Below, in pieces: positions 38,357-46,329 of a DNA stretch of 64,000 nt. Source of the stretch: SIAJ01 sp963773845. Its GTDB lineage: Bacteria; Planctomycetota; Planctomycetia; Gemmatales; Gemmataceae. A program made the translations under genes and the position numbers. Location of the stretch: assembly GCA_963773845.1 (NCBI GenBank), contig CAVZCU010000009.1, forward strand, positions 1,798,001 to 1,862,000, in the 5' to 3' direction. The notes under the pieces were generated by a model, which searched no databases, had not been told where the DNA came from, and worked only from the letters and a program-made list of their open reading frames with translations. The stretch's first letter is position 1. The number at the start of each line of letters is the position of its first letter.

Positions 38357-39197
38357 ACTGTGCATCCGCCCGCAACCGAATCCTCGCTCTGGCGGACCCG
38401 GCAGTATTGCCGCAGCCATTGCAGGCTCACGTGGACGGCTGTTCCGCCTGCCGGGCATGGCATCGTGTCGTCATTCAAGTTGAGTCCGCGGTTGCAGCCG
38501 TTGCCATTCCGGCAAGCAATGGCAATACGAAGCGTCAGCTGTTAGCCAATTTCCAGGCGCCATCCCCGCGAGCAGTGAAGCCGAAGAAATCAACGGCCAA
38601 GTCGCCCATCATCAAGACTCCGTTGCCAGTGAAGACATCGGCGCGCCCAGCCAATAATGCACGGCAACCTCTCGGAGAACGGCTGGCGCGTTTATGGCCC
38701 GCGGGTTTGGTCGCAGCCGCAATCTTGGTTGGCGCGATTTCGTGGTCCATTTATGGGGGCAAGTCGAAGGAGAATCCGGTAGTGGCGGCCGGACCCGATC
38801 CAATGCTCAAGGAGGTTGTCGCGGCTAAGGTGAAACTTGATACGGCTCCGAATGCCGCAGCGCGAGTCGATGTACTCGCCAAGCTTGCCGACACGATACA
38901 CGAGGAAGCGCGAACGCTATCCAAAGTGACTCCCGGCAATGAAATGACTTCGCTCGCGAAGATGTACGATCAGGTGATCCGCGACGGGCTGGTGCCGCAA
39001 GCGCGGCGCTTTCAGGAGAGGAACGCCGCGCGAAGCTCCCCGCCTACGCCGAGAAACTCGCCAAGGCGGAGCAGGAAGCAAACCTCCGCGCGGCCGATGC
39101 GCCGGTGGGCTCGCAGCAACCCTTATACGACATTGCCGAGACGGCACGGACCGCCCGGTTTGAACTCACGAAGCTCATACAGAGGAGCGAGCTATGA
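38353..39197 (+). CDS. Zinc-finger anti-sigma factor with membrane helix; one frame break
   Basis: About 281 residues joined. The N-terminus holds a ZAS-like zinc motif, 'MNCASARNRIL' and 'AHVDGCSACRAWHRVV' (His-x3-Cys-x2-Cys). After a Lys/Pro-rich linker comes a single membrane helix (WPAGLVAAAILVGAISWSIYG) and an extracytoplasmic helical domain. A missing G near 39006 breaks the frame; repaired, it runs 'QARALSGEERRAKLPAYAEKLAKAEQEA' (in part) to 'FELTKLIQRSEL'. The stop then overlaps the ATG of the next gene (ATGA), which supports the repair. It should hold the ECF sigma at the membrane. Confidence 0.82.
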
Positions 39198-39700
39198 TCC
39201 GCCGACTCCTCGCACTATTTGCGTTCGCAGCCTTCGCCGCCGTAGTTGGTGCGCAAGGGCCCAAAGCCCTGATGCCGCCGCAGCGTGCCGATTTGTTCAA
39301 GAAGAACCGGCCGATGATTGAGCGACTGGTCGAAAAAACGGTCGAGTCCTCGCAGACTCCCAACGACTACGTGAAGCGCGCCGATTCGTATTACAAAGTC
39401 CTGTTTGATTTCAGCCAGGAAATCACCAAGGCGCGCGAAGCCAAGGATTCGGACCGAGTCGAGGAATTGACGAAGCTTCTTCAAAACCTCCTCGACGATG
39501 GCTTGCGGCCGACGTTGGCCGATGCCCGCGAGCAGGTTAAGAACGGAACTGGCAACGAGGACTACCAGCGCGTGCGCGACGATTTGCTCGCCCAGGTCAA
39601 TGCGTTGCTTGCTGATCTGAACGATCATGCTGGAGCCAAGAAATCGCTGGAAAATGCTAGGGACAATTTGAACGCCATCACCGGGCCGAAGAAGAAATAG
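39194..39700 (+). CDS. Exported helical protein in the ECF sigma operon
   Basis: 168 residues. Signal peptide (LLALFAFAAFAAVVGAQ), then an almost wholly alpha-helical protein rich in Lys, Asp and Leu ('DYVKRADSYYKVLFDFSQEI', 'LTKLLQNLLDDGLRPTLADA'). No family recognised. It is the third gene of the sigma / anti-sigma operon, coupled to the anti-sigma gene. Its helical pattern resembles the extracytoplasmic part of that anti-sigma protein, so a partner or signal-sensing role is reasonable inference. Confidence 0.7.
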   Translation: MIRRLLALFAFAAFAAVVGAQGPKALMPPQRADLFKKNRPMIERLVEKTVESSQTPNDYVKRADSYYKVLFDFSQEITKAREAKDSDRVEELTKLLQNLLDDGLRPTLADAREQVKNGTGNEDYQRVRDDLLAQVNALLADLNDHAGAKKSLENARDNLNAITGPKKK

Positions 39701-39732
39701 TACTGCCATTCAAAGCATTGAGCGAACGGATG

Positions 39733-39757
39733 GAGGGCGGCTGGCAACGGCCGCCTC
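39733..39757. terminator. Hairpin between convergent genes
   Basis: gagggcggc / gccgcctc form a GC-rich stem around 'tggcaacg' in the 95-nt gap between the exported helical protein gene and the redoxin gene. No U-run, so termination is only a suggestion. Confidence 0.45.
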
Positions 39758-39795
39758 GGAGCGAAGACTTTGCGCAGCCATGCGCCCCGGGCCGG

Positions 39796-40392
39796 TCAGT
39801 CGCGCGAGCGTTTCCAGCGAATCAGGCAGCCGATGGCGTTGGTTTCGACCTTGGCTGGCTTGTCGCCCTTGAGTAGTGCATCGACCGCAGTTTGCAGATA
39901 CCTTTCTTTCACTTCGGCTGCGTTCATCCGGTCATCCATCGCGCCCATGTAGGCAATCTTGCGGCTCTTGTCGAGGACGAAGAACTCTGGCGTATGCGTG
40001 GCCCCGTAGTCTTTCGCGATCTTTTGCGTCTCGTCGTAGAGGTATTCGAATGGGAACTTCTTCTTGACCGCCATCTTCTTCATCGCGGGCAAACGATCCT
40101 CGGGGATCGTGTTTACATTGATGGCCACAAACGCAATCTTGTCTTTGTACTTCTTGGCGAACGCGATAATGCGTTGCTCGTACTCCTGCGCGACCTCGCA
40201 ACTGTTGCAGGTAAACGCCACGACAACCAGGTCCTTTCCCGCCTGATCGGCAAGCGAATGCTTTTTGCCGTCCGTCCCCGGGAGATTCTTCCAGGCCGGC
40301 GCCGCATCGCCGACCTTCAACACCTTGTTGAACTGGCCGGCGGTAAGGAGAGTCGGAAGCGACAGAAAGACGAGAATGGCAGCGCGACGCAT
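39796..40392 (-). CDS. Exported thioredoxin-like (AhpC/TSA, redoxin) protein
   Basis: 198 residues from ATG 40392, where a signal peptide begins (RRAAILVFLSLPTLLTAG); the open frame continues upstream through a palindrome and is not used. 'VLKVGDAAPAWKNLPGTDG' opens the AhpC/TSA fold and the redox site is 'VVAFTCNSCEVAQEYE' (CxxC). 'YGATHTPEFFVLDKSRKIAYMG' holds the cis-Pro typical of thioredoxin folds. A periplasmic thiol-disulfide reductase or peroxiredoxin-like role is expected; the partner is unknown. Confidence 0.85.
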   Translation of the reverse strand: MRRAAILVFLSLPTLLTAGQFNKVLKVGDAAPAWKNLPGTDGKKHSLADQAGKDLVVVAFTCNSCEVAQEYEQRIIAFAKKYKDKIAFVAINVNTIPEDRLPAMKKMAVKKKFPFEYLYDETQKIAKDYGATHTPEFFVLDKSRKIAYMGAMDDRMNAAEVKERYLQTAVDALLKGDKPAKVETNAIGCLIRWKRSRD

Positions 40393-40470
40393 GAGGCTCA
40401 CCAGAAAGAGACCGGGGGCGTCGTCTGTCTTAGTTTTCCGCGGTCCTGGTTCCAAGGTCTTTAAGAGGAG

Positions 40471-40577
40471 AAGAACCCAACACAATGGCACCAAGATCAC
40501 ACAAAGTCACAAAAATGACCAACGCCGCTCCACTTTGCGTTTTTTGTGTGATCTTGGTGACTTTGTGTTGGGTTCTT
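40471..40577. repeat. Long imperfect palindrome (about 35-bp arms)
   Basis: aagaacccaacacaatggca... (40471-40505) pairs with ...gtgttgggttctt (to 40577), with a few mismatches. Also internally repetitive (accaagatcacacaaagtcac and complement). It lies between the redoxin gene start and the haloperoxidase stop at 40590. Confidence 0.8.
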
Positions 40578-40589
40578 CCTCAATGCCCG

Positions 40590-41831
40590 TCACTGCCGCA
40601 ACGGCCGCATGCATGTTTTGAGCACATGCTCCGCGACCAATTTGCCGCAGCGGAGGCCGTCGGTGTTGTCGAATTGCCAGTGAATTCCGCCATAGATGCG
40701 GCTCATGCCCGCTTCCTGGGCCGCGGCCCAAAAGCTCGTAAATCGCCGCGTTACGCCGGGTAGGCCGTCCGATGTCGATTCGAACCGAAAGGTATCCGAA
40801 CCGATTACGCCGGCCAAAATCCTCGCGCCGGCCCCGCTAAAGCTGCTATGTCCGGATGTGTACGACGGGAACGGCGGCGTGATCAAGAGCGGCTCCCAAT
40901 CGCGATCGGCCGTCGTATCGGAATTGCCGTCGCGGTCGGCTTCGCGAATCGCATAAACCGGCCGCCAGAGGCTGAAATGATACTTGCAGTCCCAGCAGGC
41001 AATGCCCGCGTCGGCGAAGGCCACGTTGAGCAAGGCAAACAGACGCGCATTCTCGATAAGCGACAGGCGTTGCTGCCGCGATATGTCTTGAGCGATGTGG
41101 TTCCAGTGGCCGGGTGGCGTCACGGTCCCTGACCCGTCTTCCCAGAAGTGAGCAATTTCCGTCTGATCGCGCGTGCGATCGGAGTCGGTCTTTCGGCCAA
41201 GCCGTTTGACCTCGGCGAACGCTTCCGTGTAGGCCTTGTCGGTCATTTTCGGCGGTCCGTCCGAGCGAAACTGAAAGCCCCGCCGCAGGGCGAAGCAGGT
41301 CACATTCGGCCAATGGGGAACGAGCGCCTTCGTGAAAGTCGGCGGGGTTGGCCGCCACTGACCGGGCTTATCACCGGGAACATAGCGAACCTCCTGATCG
41401 GAACCGTCCTCCGAGCGCCACTTCAGAATCTCCTTGGCCACGTAGCGGCCAAGCGCCAGGCCGCGGCGAACGGATTCGGAGTCGGTCGGTACCGAGTTTT
41501 CGTAAAGAGCATCAAACTTTCTCGCGCGCTCCGGATAGAAGTACGTGAGCACCTGCTGAGCAGCTCCCGCGGCGGCTGCGTGCAGTGATGTGCCCTCCAG
41601 GGCCGTCTTATCGACTTCGAACGGCTTGTATCGCCGGGCGATCGAGTTGACGGCATCGAACATGGCGATGTGCAGAATCGCCAGTTGCCGGGCGGCGATC
41701 GGCGGAGGCGTCTTTTCGGCCTTGATCGACTGTAAGGTCGCCTCATTCCATGCGAGAATCGGGTCGTCCGTGGCGGATTGGGCCGGTGTAAATGTGGAAA
41801 TCGCCACCAAAAGTTGCAAGGCAGAGTGCAT
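40590..41831 (-). CDS. Vanadium haloperoxidase / PAP2-family secreted phosphatase
   Basis: 413 residues from ATG 41831, with a signal peptide (LQLLVAISTFTPAQSA). The family's phosphate/vanadate pocket is present: an upstream Lys-Arg region 'DCKYHFSLWRPVYAIREAD', 'FPSYTSGHSSFSGAGARIL' with the catalytic His, and 'SRIYGGIHWQFDN' with the second His. Such proteins bind vanadate as haloperoxidases or hydrolyse phosphate esters; the two activities cannot be told apart here. Secreted single-domain members are frequent in planctomycetes. Monocistronic. Confidence 0.85.
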   Translation of the reverse strand: MHSALQLLVAISTFTPAQSATDDPILAWNEATLQSIKAEKTPPPIAARQLAILHIAMFDAVNSIARRYKPFEVDKTALEGTSLHAAAAGAAQQVLTYFYPERARKFDALYENSVPTDSESVRRGLALGRYVAKEILKWRSEDGSDQEVRYVPGDKPGQWRPTPPTFTKALVPHWPNVTCFALRRGFQFRSDGPPKMTDKAYTEAFAEVKRLGRKTDSDRTRDQTEIAHFWEDGSGTVTPPGHWNHIAQDISRQQRLSLIENARLFALLNVAFADAGIACWDCKYHFSLWRPVYAIREADRDGNSDTTADRDWEPLLITPPFPSYTSGHSSFSGAGARILAGVIGSDTFRFESTSDGLPGVTRRFTSFWAAAQEAGMSRIYGGIHWQFDNTDGLRCGKLVAEHVLKTCMRPLRQ

Positions 41832-41930
41832 AGACGGGAACTCGATGGCCCGCTGCTCGAGGGGTTCATGGCAGTCGGGCAATCGAATATAGAATACGTC
41901 GGCCGCAGATTTCAAATTCCCGGAAATCGC

Positions 41931-42785
41931 TTACCACTTCGACAGGAATGCGCTGAGTTCGACCCAGAGTTGGTCCGGCAGCGGTTCGTTGTGCTCGCTT
42001 CCCTCATCCCGGAAGAACTGCTTGGGTTCATTCGCAACTTGAAAGAGCGACTCGCCTTGCTCGTACGGCACCACGGTGTCGGCCGTGGCGCTGGCGATGA
42101 AAATGGGGCAATGGAATTTGGGCAATTTCGAGATGGTGTCGAAGCGATTGCTCATTAGCCAGTAAACGGGCAACCAGGGGTAATGGACCTTCGCCACTGC
42201 GGGTAGGGAGGTAAACGTTTTGATCAAAATGAGCGCCGCAAATGGATATCGGCTCGCCATCTCGCTCGCCACCCCGCCGCCGAGCGATTCGCCGTAAAGA
42301 ATCACCCTTTCGGTCGGAATCTGCTTCTCGTTCTGGAGCCAGCGGATCGCCGCCTCGGCCGCATCATAGCAGCCAGCCTCGTTGGGCTTGCCGCGGCTCT
42401 TGCCGTACCCCGGATAGTCGAAGATCAGGACCGAGACACCGAGCCCTTCGGAGATTCGCACCAGACTCGGTCCCCGGCCGCTGAGATTGCCCGCGTTTCC
42501 CGGACACAGAAGCAACACCGGTGCATCGGGAGTGGTTGGAAGCCACCAGGCGTGAATTCGGTTGCCGGCCGGAGAAGTGAGTTCGATGTCTTCGATGACC
42601 GCGACCGGCGCCGGCTCCCAGGCTTCGGCCGCCGTGATGGGATAAAACACAAGCCGATTTTCGATCAACCACATGATAAAGCAGATCAACAGGTAACCGC
42701 CGCCGAGGAGTATCGTCCAACGCCGGACAAAGCGCTTGAACGAGCGCCGCCGGTCAGGCGGCTTTTCCTCGCCGGACAAAGCCAA
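41931..42785 (-). CDS. Membrane-anchored alpha/beta hydrolase (BEM46/YfhR-like)
   Basis: 284 residues. An N-terminal helix (LLGGGYLLICFIMWLI) anchors it in the membrane. The hydrolase domain has 'PVLLLCPGNAGNLSGRG', 'SVLIFDYPGYGKSRGKPNE', the nucleophile 'VILYGESLGGGVASEMA', Asp in 'ASATADTVVPYEQG' and His in 'GSEHNEPLPDQ'. The family is widespread and its natural substrate is unknown. Its start (TTG at 42785 or 42779) overlaps the end of lnt by about 30 nt, so translation is probably coupled to lnt. Confidence 0.8.
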   Translation of the reverse strand: MALSGEEKPPDRRRSFKRFVRRWTILLGGGYLLICFIMWLIENRLVFYPITAAEAWEPAPVAVIEDIELTSPAGNRIHAWWLPTTPDAPVLLLCPGNAGNLSGRGPSLVRISEGLGVSVLIFDYPGYGKSRGKPNEAGCYDAAEAAIRWLQNEKQIPTERVILYGESLGGGVASEMASRYPFAALILIKTFTSLPAVAKVHYPWLPVYWLMSNRFDTISKLPKFHCPIFIASATADTVVPYEQGESLFQVANEPKQFFRDEGSEHNEPLPDQLWVELSAFLSKW

Positions 42786-44502
42786 AGATGAAACCCCCGA
42801 AAATCACCAACCACGCAGACACCGGCAGCCAATCGCCGAATCGGGCGTAGAGCGTCGTTCGATCGTCCAACGGGATAGACCCACGAACGATGCCTTTGAC
42901 CTTCTTCGATTTCGCCCAGGTTGGGCCAGGCAACGCTACGATGCGTCCATCCGGATCGATGATTGCCGAGATACCCATGTTGACGGCTCGCACCACGCTC
43001 CGCCGCGTCTCGATGGCCCGAAATCGGCAGATGGCCAAATGCTCTTCGTGTTCCTCGGTGCCCTTGAACCAGCCATCGTTGGAAATGTTCACGAAGAAAT
43101 CGACCGGCTCCTCCCCGGGTCGCACATAGTGACGAGCGAGCGAGGCATCCGTGTCTTCATAACAGATCACGCAACCGAAGTGATAAGACTTATCACCGAC
43201 TTGTAGCGGAAACCGCGTGTAATGCTCCCCCGGCCGGCAACTATAGTCCGACTGATATGGGGTGAACTTTTTGAGGAACGGAAACGTCTCCGGAAACGGC
43301 ACGTACTCGCCGAGCGGAACCAGGTGAATCTTGTCGTATCGGGCGACCGGGTGGCCAATCTTGTCCACCAGCAGCGCGGAATTGTATTTCCATTGTTTAC
43401 CGTCGGCTTCCAGTTGGATCGTATTCAACCCGAGCAGCGTCGGAATTCGCCAATCACGAGAGAACTCCTCAATCGCGTAGCGAATCCACTTGTAGTTTCG
43501 CTCAAATTCGATGCGTGGGTTTTTCTCCGGACTGAAACTCCGCTCGGATTCGGTCCGGACTTCTTTCTCCGGGATCATCTTCACGTTGGAACCTGGGCCC
43601 ATTTCGACCCAGGGGAATACGAATGCTGTTTCAGGCCAAACGATTAGGTCAGGCTTGGGCTCACCGGCTGGCGGATGGGCTGCCTCCTCGGCCAAATCGG
43701 CGAAATGTTTCGCCATTTCGTTGCCCTTAACGTTCTTAATGTCTTGTTCAAGATCACCTTGGATGAGCGCGACCCGCGGCCCTTCGTCAAAACTGCTGCC
43801 ACTCGTCTGAACGATGCCGTAAACAAATGTGACAATCAAAAGACTGAGTGCAACAATGCTCGGCCGCCATGAAGGTGTCGCCGGAATGCCGGGCACCCGG
43901 AACCACGCGCGCATTCCCGGCCGGCGTTCGAGCAATTGCCAAATGACGGCATTGACCAACACGACGAGGAAGGTCACGCCATAGACGCCCGTGACGTCCG
44001 CGATCTGAATGAATTGCAGATAATCGTGCTGCGTGTGGCCGATCATGTACCAGCCGAAGCCGATCGGATGCCGGGCGTGGAACATTTCCAGCCATGTGTA
44101 GCCCGTGGGGAAATGCGATCGGAAATACTCGACCGCGATGAATCCAATTGGTGCTGAGAGCCATAACGGCAAACCGACGCGATCCAACTTACGAATGATC
44201 GCCATCGTCATCATCAGGAACAATGCGCAGACAATCGCGACGAATATCCACGCACCGTACATGGCTGGATGCGCAACGCGCATCCATTCGATGGCCGGCA
44301 CGTAGCACACCAGTCCACCGACGAATGTCGCGAAATAGATTCGTCGCGACCGGGCATTCGCCCGGACCAGTGAGAGCAGGGGAACGAGCGCAATCCAACC
44401 CAGGAAGCCGAGATTCAGTGGAAAGAACGATACGTACAGTAGCAACCCGCTCACAATGGCAGGAAGGGAGACGCGGCTGCGCGAAAGGCTGGGATCGTAC
44501 AT
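42754..44502 (-). CDS. lnt: Apolipoprotein N-acyltransferase
   Basis: 582 residues from ATG 44502. About seven hydrophobic helices in the first 250 residues ('IVSGLLLYVSFFPLNLGFLG' onward), then a nitrilase-like domain. The catalytic triad is visible as Glu in 'DLIVWPETAFVFPW', Lys in 'VARYDKIHLVPLGEYVP' and Cys in 'YHFGCVICYEDTDASL'. 'FFVNISNDGWFKGTEEHEEH' is a further hallmark. It adds the third acyl chain to outer-membrane lipoproteins in the inner membrane. An insertion of about 60 residues follows the Glu motif, making it longer than the E. coli protein (512). Confidence 0.93.
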   Translation of the reverse strand: MYDPSLSRSRVSLPAIVSGLLLYVSFFPLNLGFLGWIALVPLLSLVRANARSRRIYFATFVGGLVCYVPAIEWMRVAHPAMYGAWIFVAIVCALFLMMTMAIIRKLDRVGLPLWLSAPIGFIAVEYFRSHFPTGYTWLEMFHARHPIGFGWYMIGHTQHDYLQFIQIADVTGVYGVTFLVVLVNAVIWQLLERRPGMRAWFRVPGIPATPSWRPSIVALSLLIVTFVYGIVQTSGSSFDEGPRVALIQGDLEQDIKNVKGNEMAKHFADLAEEAAHPPAGEPKPDLIVWPETAFVFPWVEMGPGSNVKMIPEKEVRTESERSFSPEKNPRIEFERNYKWIRYAIEEFSRDWRIPTLLGLNTIQLEADGKQWKYNSALLVDKIGHPVARYDKIHLVPLGEYVPFPETFPFLKKFTPYQSDYSCRPGEHYTRFPLQVGDKSYHFGCVICYEDTDASLARHYVRPGEEPVDFFVNISNDGWFKGTEEHEEHLAICRFRAIETRRSVVRAVNMGISAIIDPDGRIVALPGPTWAKSKKVKGIVRGSIPLDDRTTLYARFGDWLPVSAWLVIFGGFIFGFVRRGKAA

Positions 44503-44532
44503 GCGCAATCCTTGCGGAATTCTGCCACCAAA

Positions 44533-44603
44533 TCTCGTAACGGAATTCGCCAGAATTCAGTGTGCGCTCGGTGCGTTCTGAATTCTGGCGAATTTCGCTA
44601 CAG
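44533..44603. repeat. Palindromic element overlapping the moeA stop
   Basis: cggaattcgccagaattcag (44541-44560) pairs with 44578-44597 at 19 of 20 positions; outer bases extend the pairing. The element supplies the moeA TAG stop (44598-44600). Located between lnt start and moeA stop. Confidence 0.85.
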
Positions 44604-45791
44604 AGTTAGTGTCGGGACTGGCGTGCCTTTGGCCAAGGCCACCTCGCCGGCATCGACCCGAATCAGCGCATTGGCATTGAACAGGCCCCGCAGGTCTGCC
44701 GAGCCGAACCAAGCCGTCCCGCGGACTTGCCAACCCTCGGGCGTCGCTTCCAGGCGGCCGGGCAAGTAGGTCGGCCGATCGTTTCGCGTTTTCAAGTCCG
44801 CTGACAGGAGAACCTGGACAAACGTTGGACCATTTATGGCATGCCCACCCATTTTTCGCAAGGCCGGCCGGACAAACAATTCAAAGCAGACGAACGAACT
44901 GACTGGATTGCCGGGCAGTCCAAAGATCAAAGTCTGGCCGCGAGTTCCAAACAACAGCGGTTTGCCTGGCTTCATGCGGATTTTGTGAAAATGCGCCTGC
45001 ATGCCGAGGTCCTGTAAAACCCCCGGCACAAAATCGAACTTCCCCGCCGACACCCCACCGGAAAGAAGTAGCACATCGGCGCTCGCCAACGCCCTGGCGA
45101 CAAGGGTCCGCAAGTGATCCGGATCGTCGCGGGCGATGCCGAAATACTCTCCACTCGCACCAGCCTGGGCAGCGAGGGCGAGGAGCATGGGGCCGTTGCT
45201 ATTGCGAATTTGACTCGGACCCGGCGATTCGGATGGTTCGACGAGTTCATCGCCTGTCGAGACGATTGCCAGTCGCGGAGGCCGATACGCTCGAACCGCT
45301 GTCCGTCCAATCGCCGCGAGCAACCCGAACGCCGCCGGCGTCATTGGCGTTCCGTTCGGAATGACAACTTCGCCCGCTTTCATCTCTCGGCCGCGCGACA
45401 GGATAAACTGGCCGGGGGAAGTCGCCCCACGCAGCCGAACCGCGTTCCCCGACAATTCGGTCTCCTCGTGGGGAATAACCGCGTCGGCGCCGTCCGGAAT
45501 CGGCGCCCCGGTCATGACGCGGGCCGCTTCGCCCGCATTGACAGTTCGCGTTGGCGTTTTGCCCGCAGCAATTTCTTCGATGACGGTTAGCACCACGCCG
45601 GTCTTGGCATCCGCAGCGCGAACCGCGTAGCCGTCCATGATCGATTTCGCATAGGGCGGCGAATCGATGTCGCTCGCAACATCTTCTGCCACAACACGCC
45701 CCAGGACAGCCGGGGTGAGCGTCGTGGCTTCAGTCGCGAGGGGGCGAGTATGCTCGAGAACGATGTCAAGAGCGGCGGAGACTTCGAGCAT
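44598..45791 (-). CDS. moeA: Molybdopterin molybdotransferase
   Basis: 397 residues. Domain order is typical: 'DIDSPPYAKSIMDGYAVRA' with the conserved Asp and Tyr, 'MTGAPIPDGADAVIPHEET', then the MoCF domain with 'AIVSTGDELVEP' and 'VLLLSGGVSAGKFDFV', and 'KIRMKPGKPLLFG...FGLPGNPVSSFVCFELFVRP' across two blocks. It inserts molybdate into adenylated molybdopterin. The MogA/MoaB partner is not in the window. About 8 kb from the moaA cluster on the same strand. The gene is divergent from the small gene at 45878. Confidence 0.95.
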   Translation of the reverse strand: MLEVSAALDIVLEHTRPLATEATTLTPAVLGRVVAEDVASDIDSPPYAKSIMDGYAVRAADAKTGVVLTVIEEIAAGKTPTRTVNAGEAARVMTGAPIPDGADAVIPHEETELSGNAVRLRGATSPGQFILSRGREMKAGEVVIPNGTPMTPAAFGLLAAIGRTAVRAYRPPRLAIVSTGDELVEPSESPGPSQIRNSNGPMLLALAAQAGASGEYFGIARDDPDHLRTLVARALASADVLLLSGGVSAGKFDFVPGVLQDLGMQAHFHKIRMKPGKPLLFGTRGQTLIFGLPGNPVSSFVCFELFVRPALRKMGGHAINGPTFVQVLLSADLKTRNDRPTYLPGRLEATPEGWQVRGTAWFGSADLRGLFNANALIRVDAGEVALAKGTPVPTLTL

Positions 45792-45877
45792 GATTCGATT
45801 CCCGACTTTGTCCGGTCAGTTTGGTAGGATAGCGAGCATGAGATAGAATTATTGACGAATTAAGTTCGGAGACGCCG

Positions 45878-46078
45878 ATGGCCGACCTGACACTCGAATC
45901 ATTGGCAAAGCGCATCGAAGCACTGGAGCACGCATTGGCTGTTTGGCCGGCACGTCCGAAAGACTGGCGTCGAGTTGTCGGAATGTTTGGCGACAGCGAA
46001 TTCATGCGTGAAGTGGATGACGAATGTTTACGAATGCGGCAAGCAGAACGTGATTCAGTTCGAGACGGAAATGATTGA
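45878..46078 (+). CDS. Small hypothetical protein, antitoxin-like, no toxin next to it
   Basis: 66 residues with 'ggag' upstream of ATG 45878. Sequence 'LESLAKRIEALEHAL' forms a short coiled coil and 'KDWRRVVGMFGDSEFMREVDDEC' an acidic helix. Proteins of this type are common in Gemmata-like genomes, where I recall many preceding PIN-domain (VapC-like) genes and thus likely acting as antitoxins. No PIN gene follows here, so this copy is an orphan or has another role. Family link is from memory, not shown by this sequence. Confidence 0.65.
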   Translation: MADLTLESLAKRIEALEHALAVWPARPKDWRRVVGMFGDSEFMREVDDECLRMRQAERDSVRDGND

Positions 46079-46111
46079 TTAGCGACCACTAACGCAATCG
46101 CGGGGTTCGTC

Positions 46112-46327
46112 GTGGCCAATCCAAATTATTGCTGCGCGATCATGGAATCGTTTTTGAACTGGTCGTGCTACAAGCACAATGTTCCACACGAGTGTCCCGA
46201 TTGCATCATCCACTTTTTCCCAGCAAAGGGTGAATACGGCATCTTGATCCACGATGGAGGCCGTTCGTATGTTCGTATCGACTACTGCCCATTTTGTGGA
46301 TCGGGTCTTTCGATCGACAATCATTGA
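46112..46327 (+). CDS. DUF6980-like small zinc-ribbon protein
   Basis: 71 residues from GTG 46112. Cys pattern: 'NYCCAIMESFLNWSC', 'ECPDCIIHFF', then 'GILIHDGGRSYVRIDYCPFCGSGL'. The last CxxC and the earlier Cys pairs suggest one zinc site. It resembles the short DUF6980 proteins with 'HDGG.SY..I.YCPWCG', whose function is unknown. It ends 2 nt before the cysteine desulfurase start, so the two are likely cotranscribed. Confidence 0.75.
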   Translation: MANPNYCCAIMESFLNWSCYKHNVPHECPDCIIHFFPAKGEYGILIHDGGRSYVRIDYCPFCGSGLSIDNH

Positions 46328-46329
46328 GC

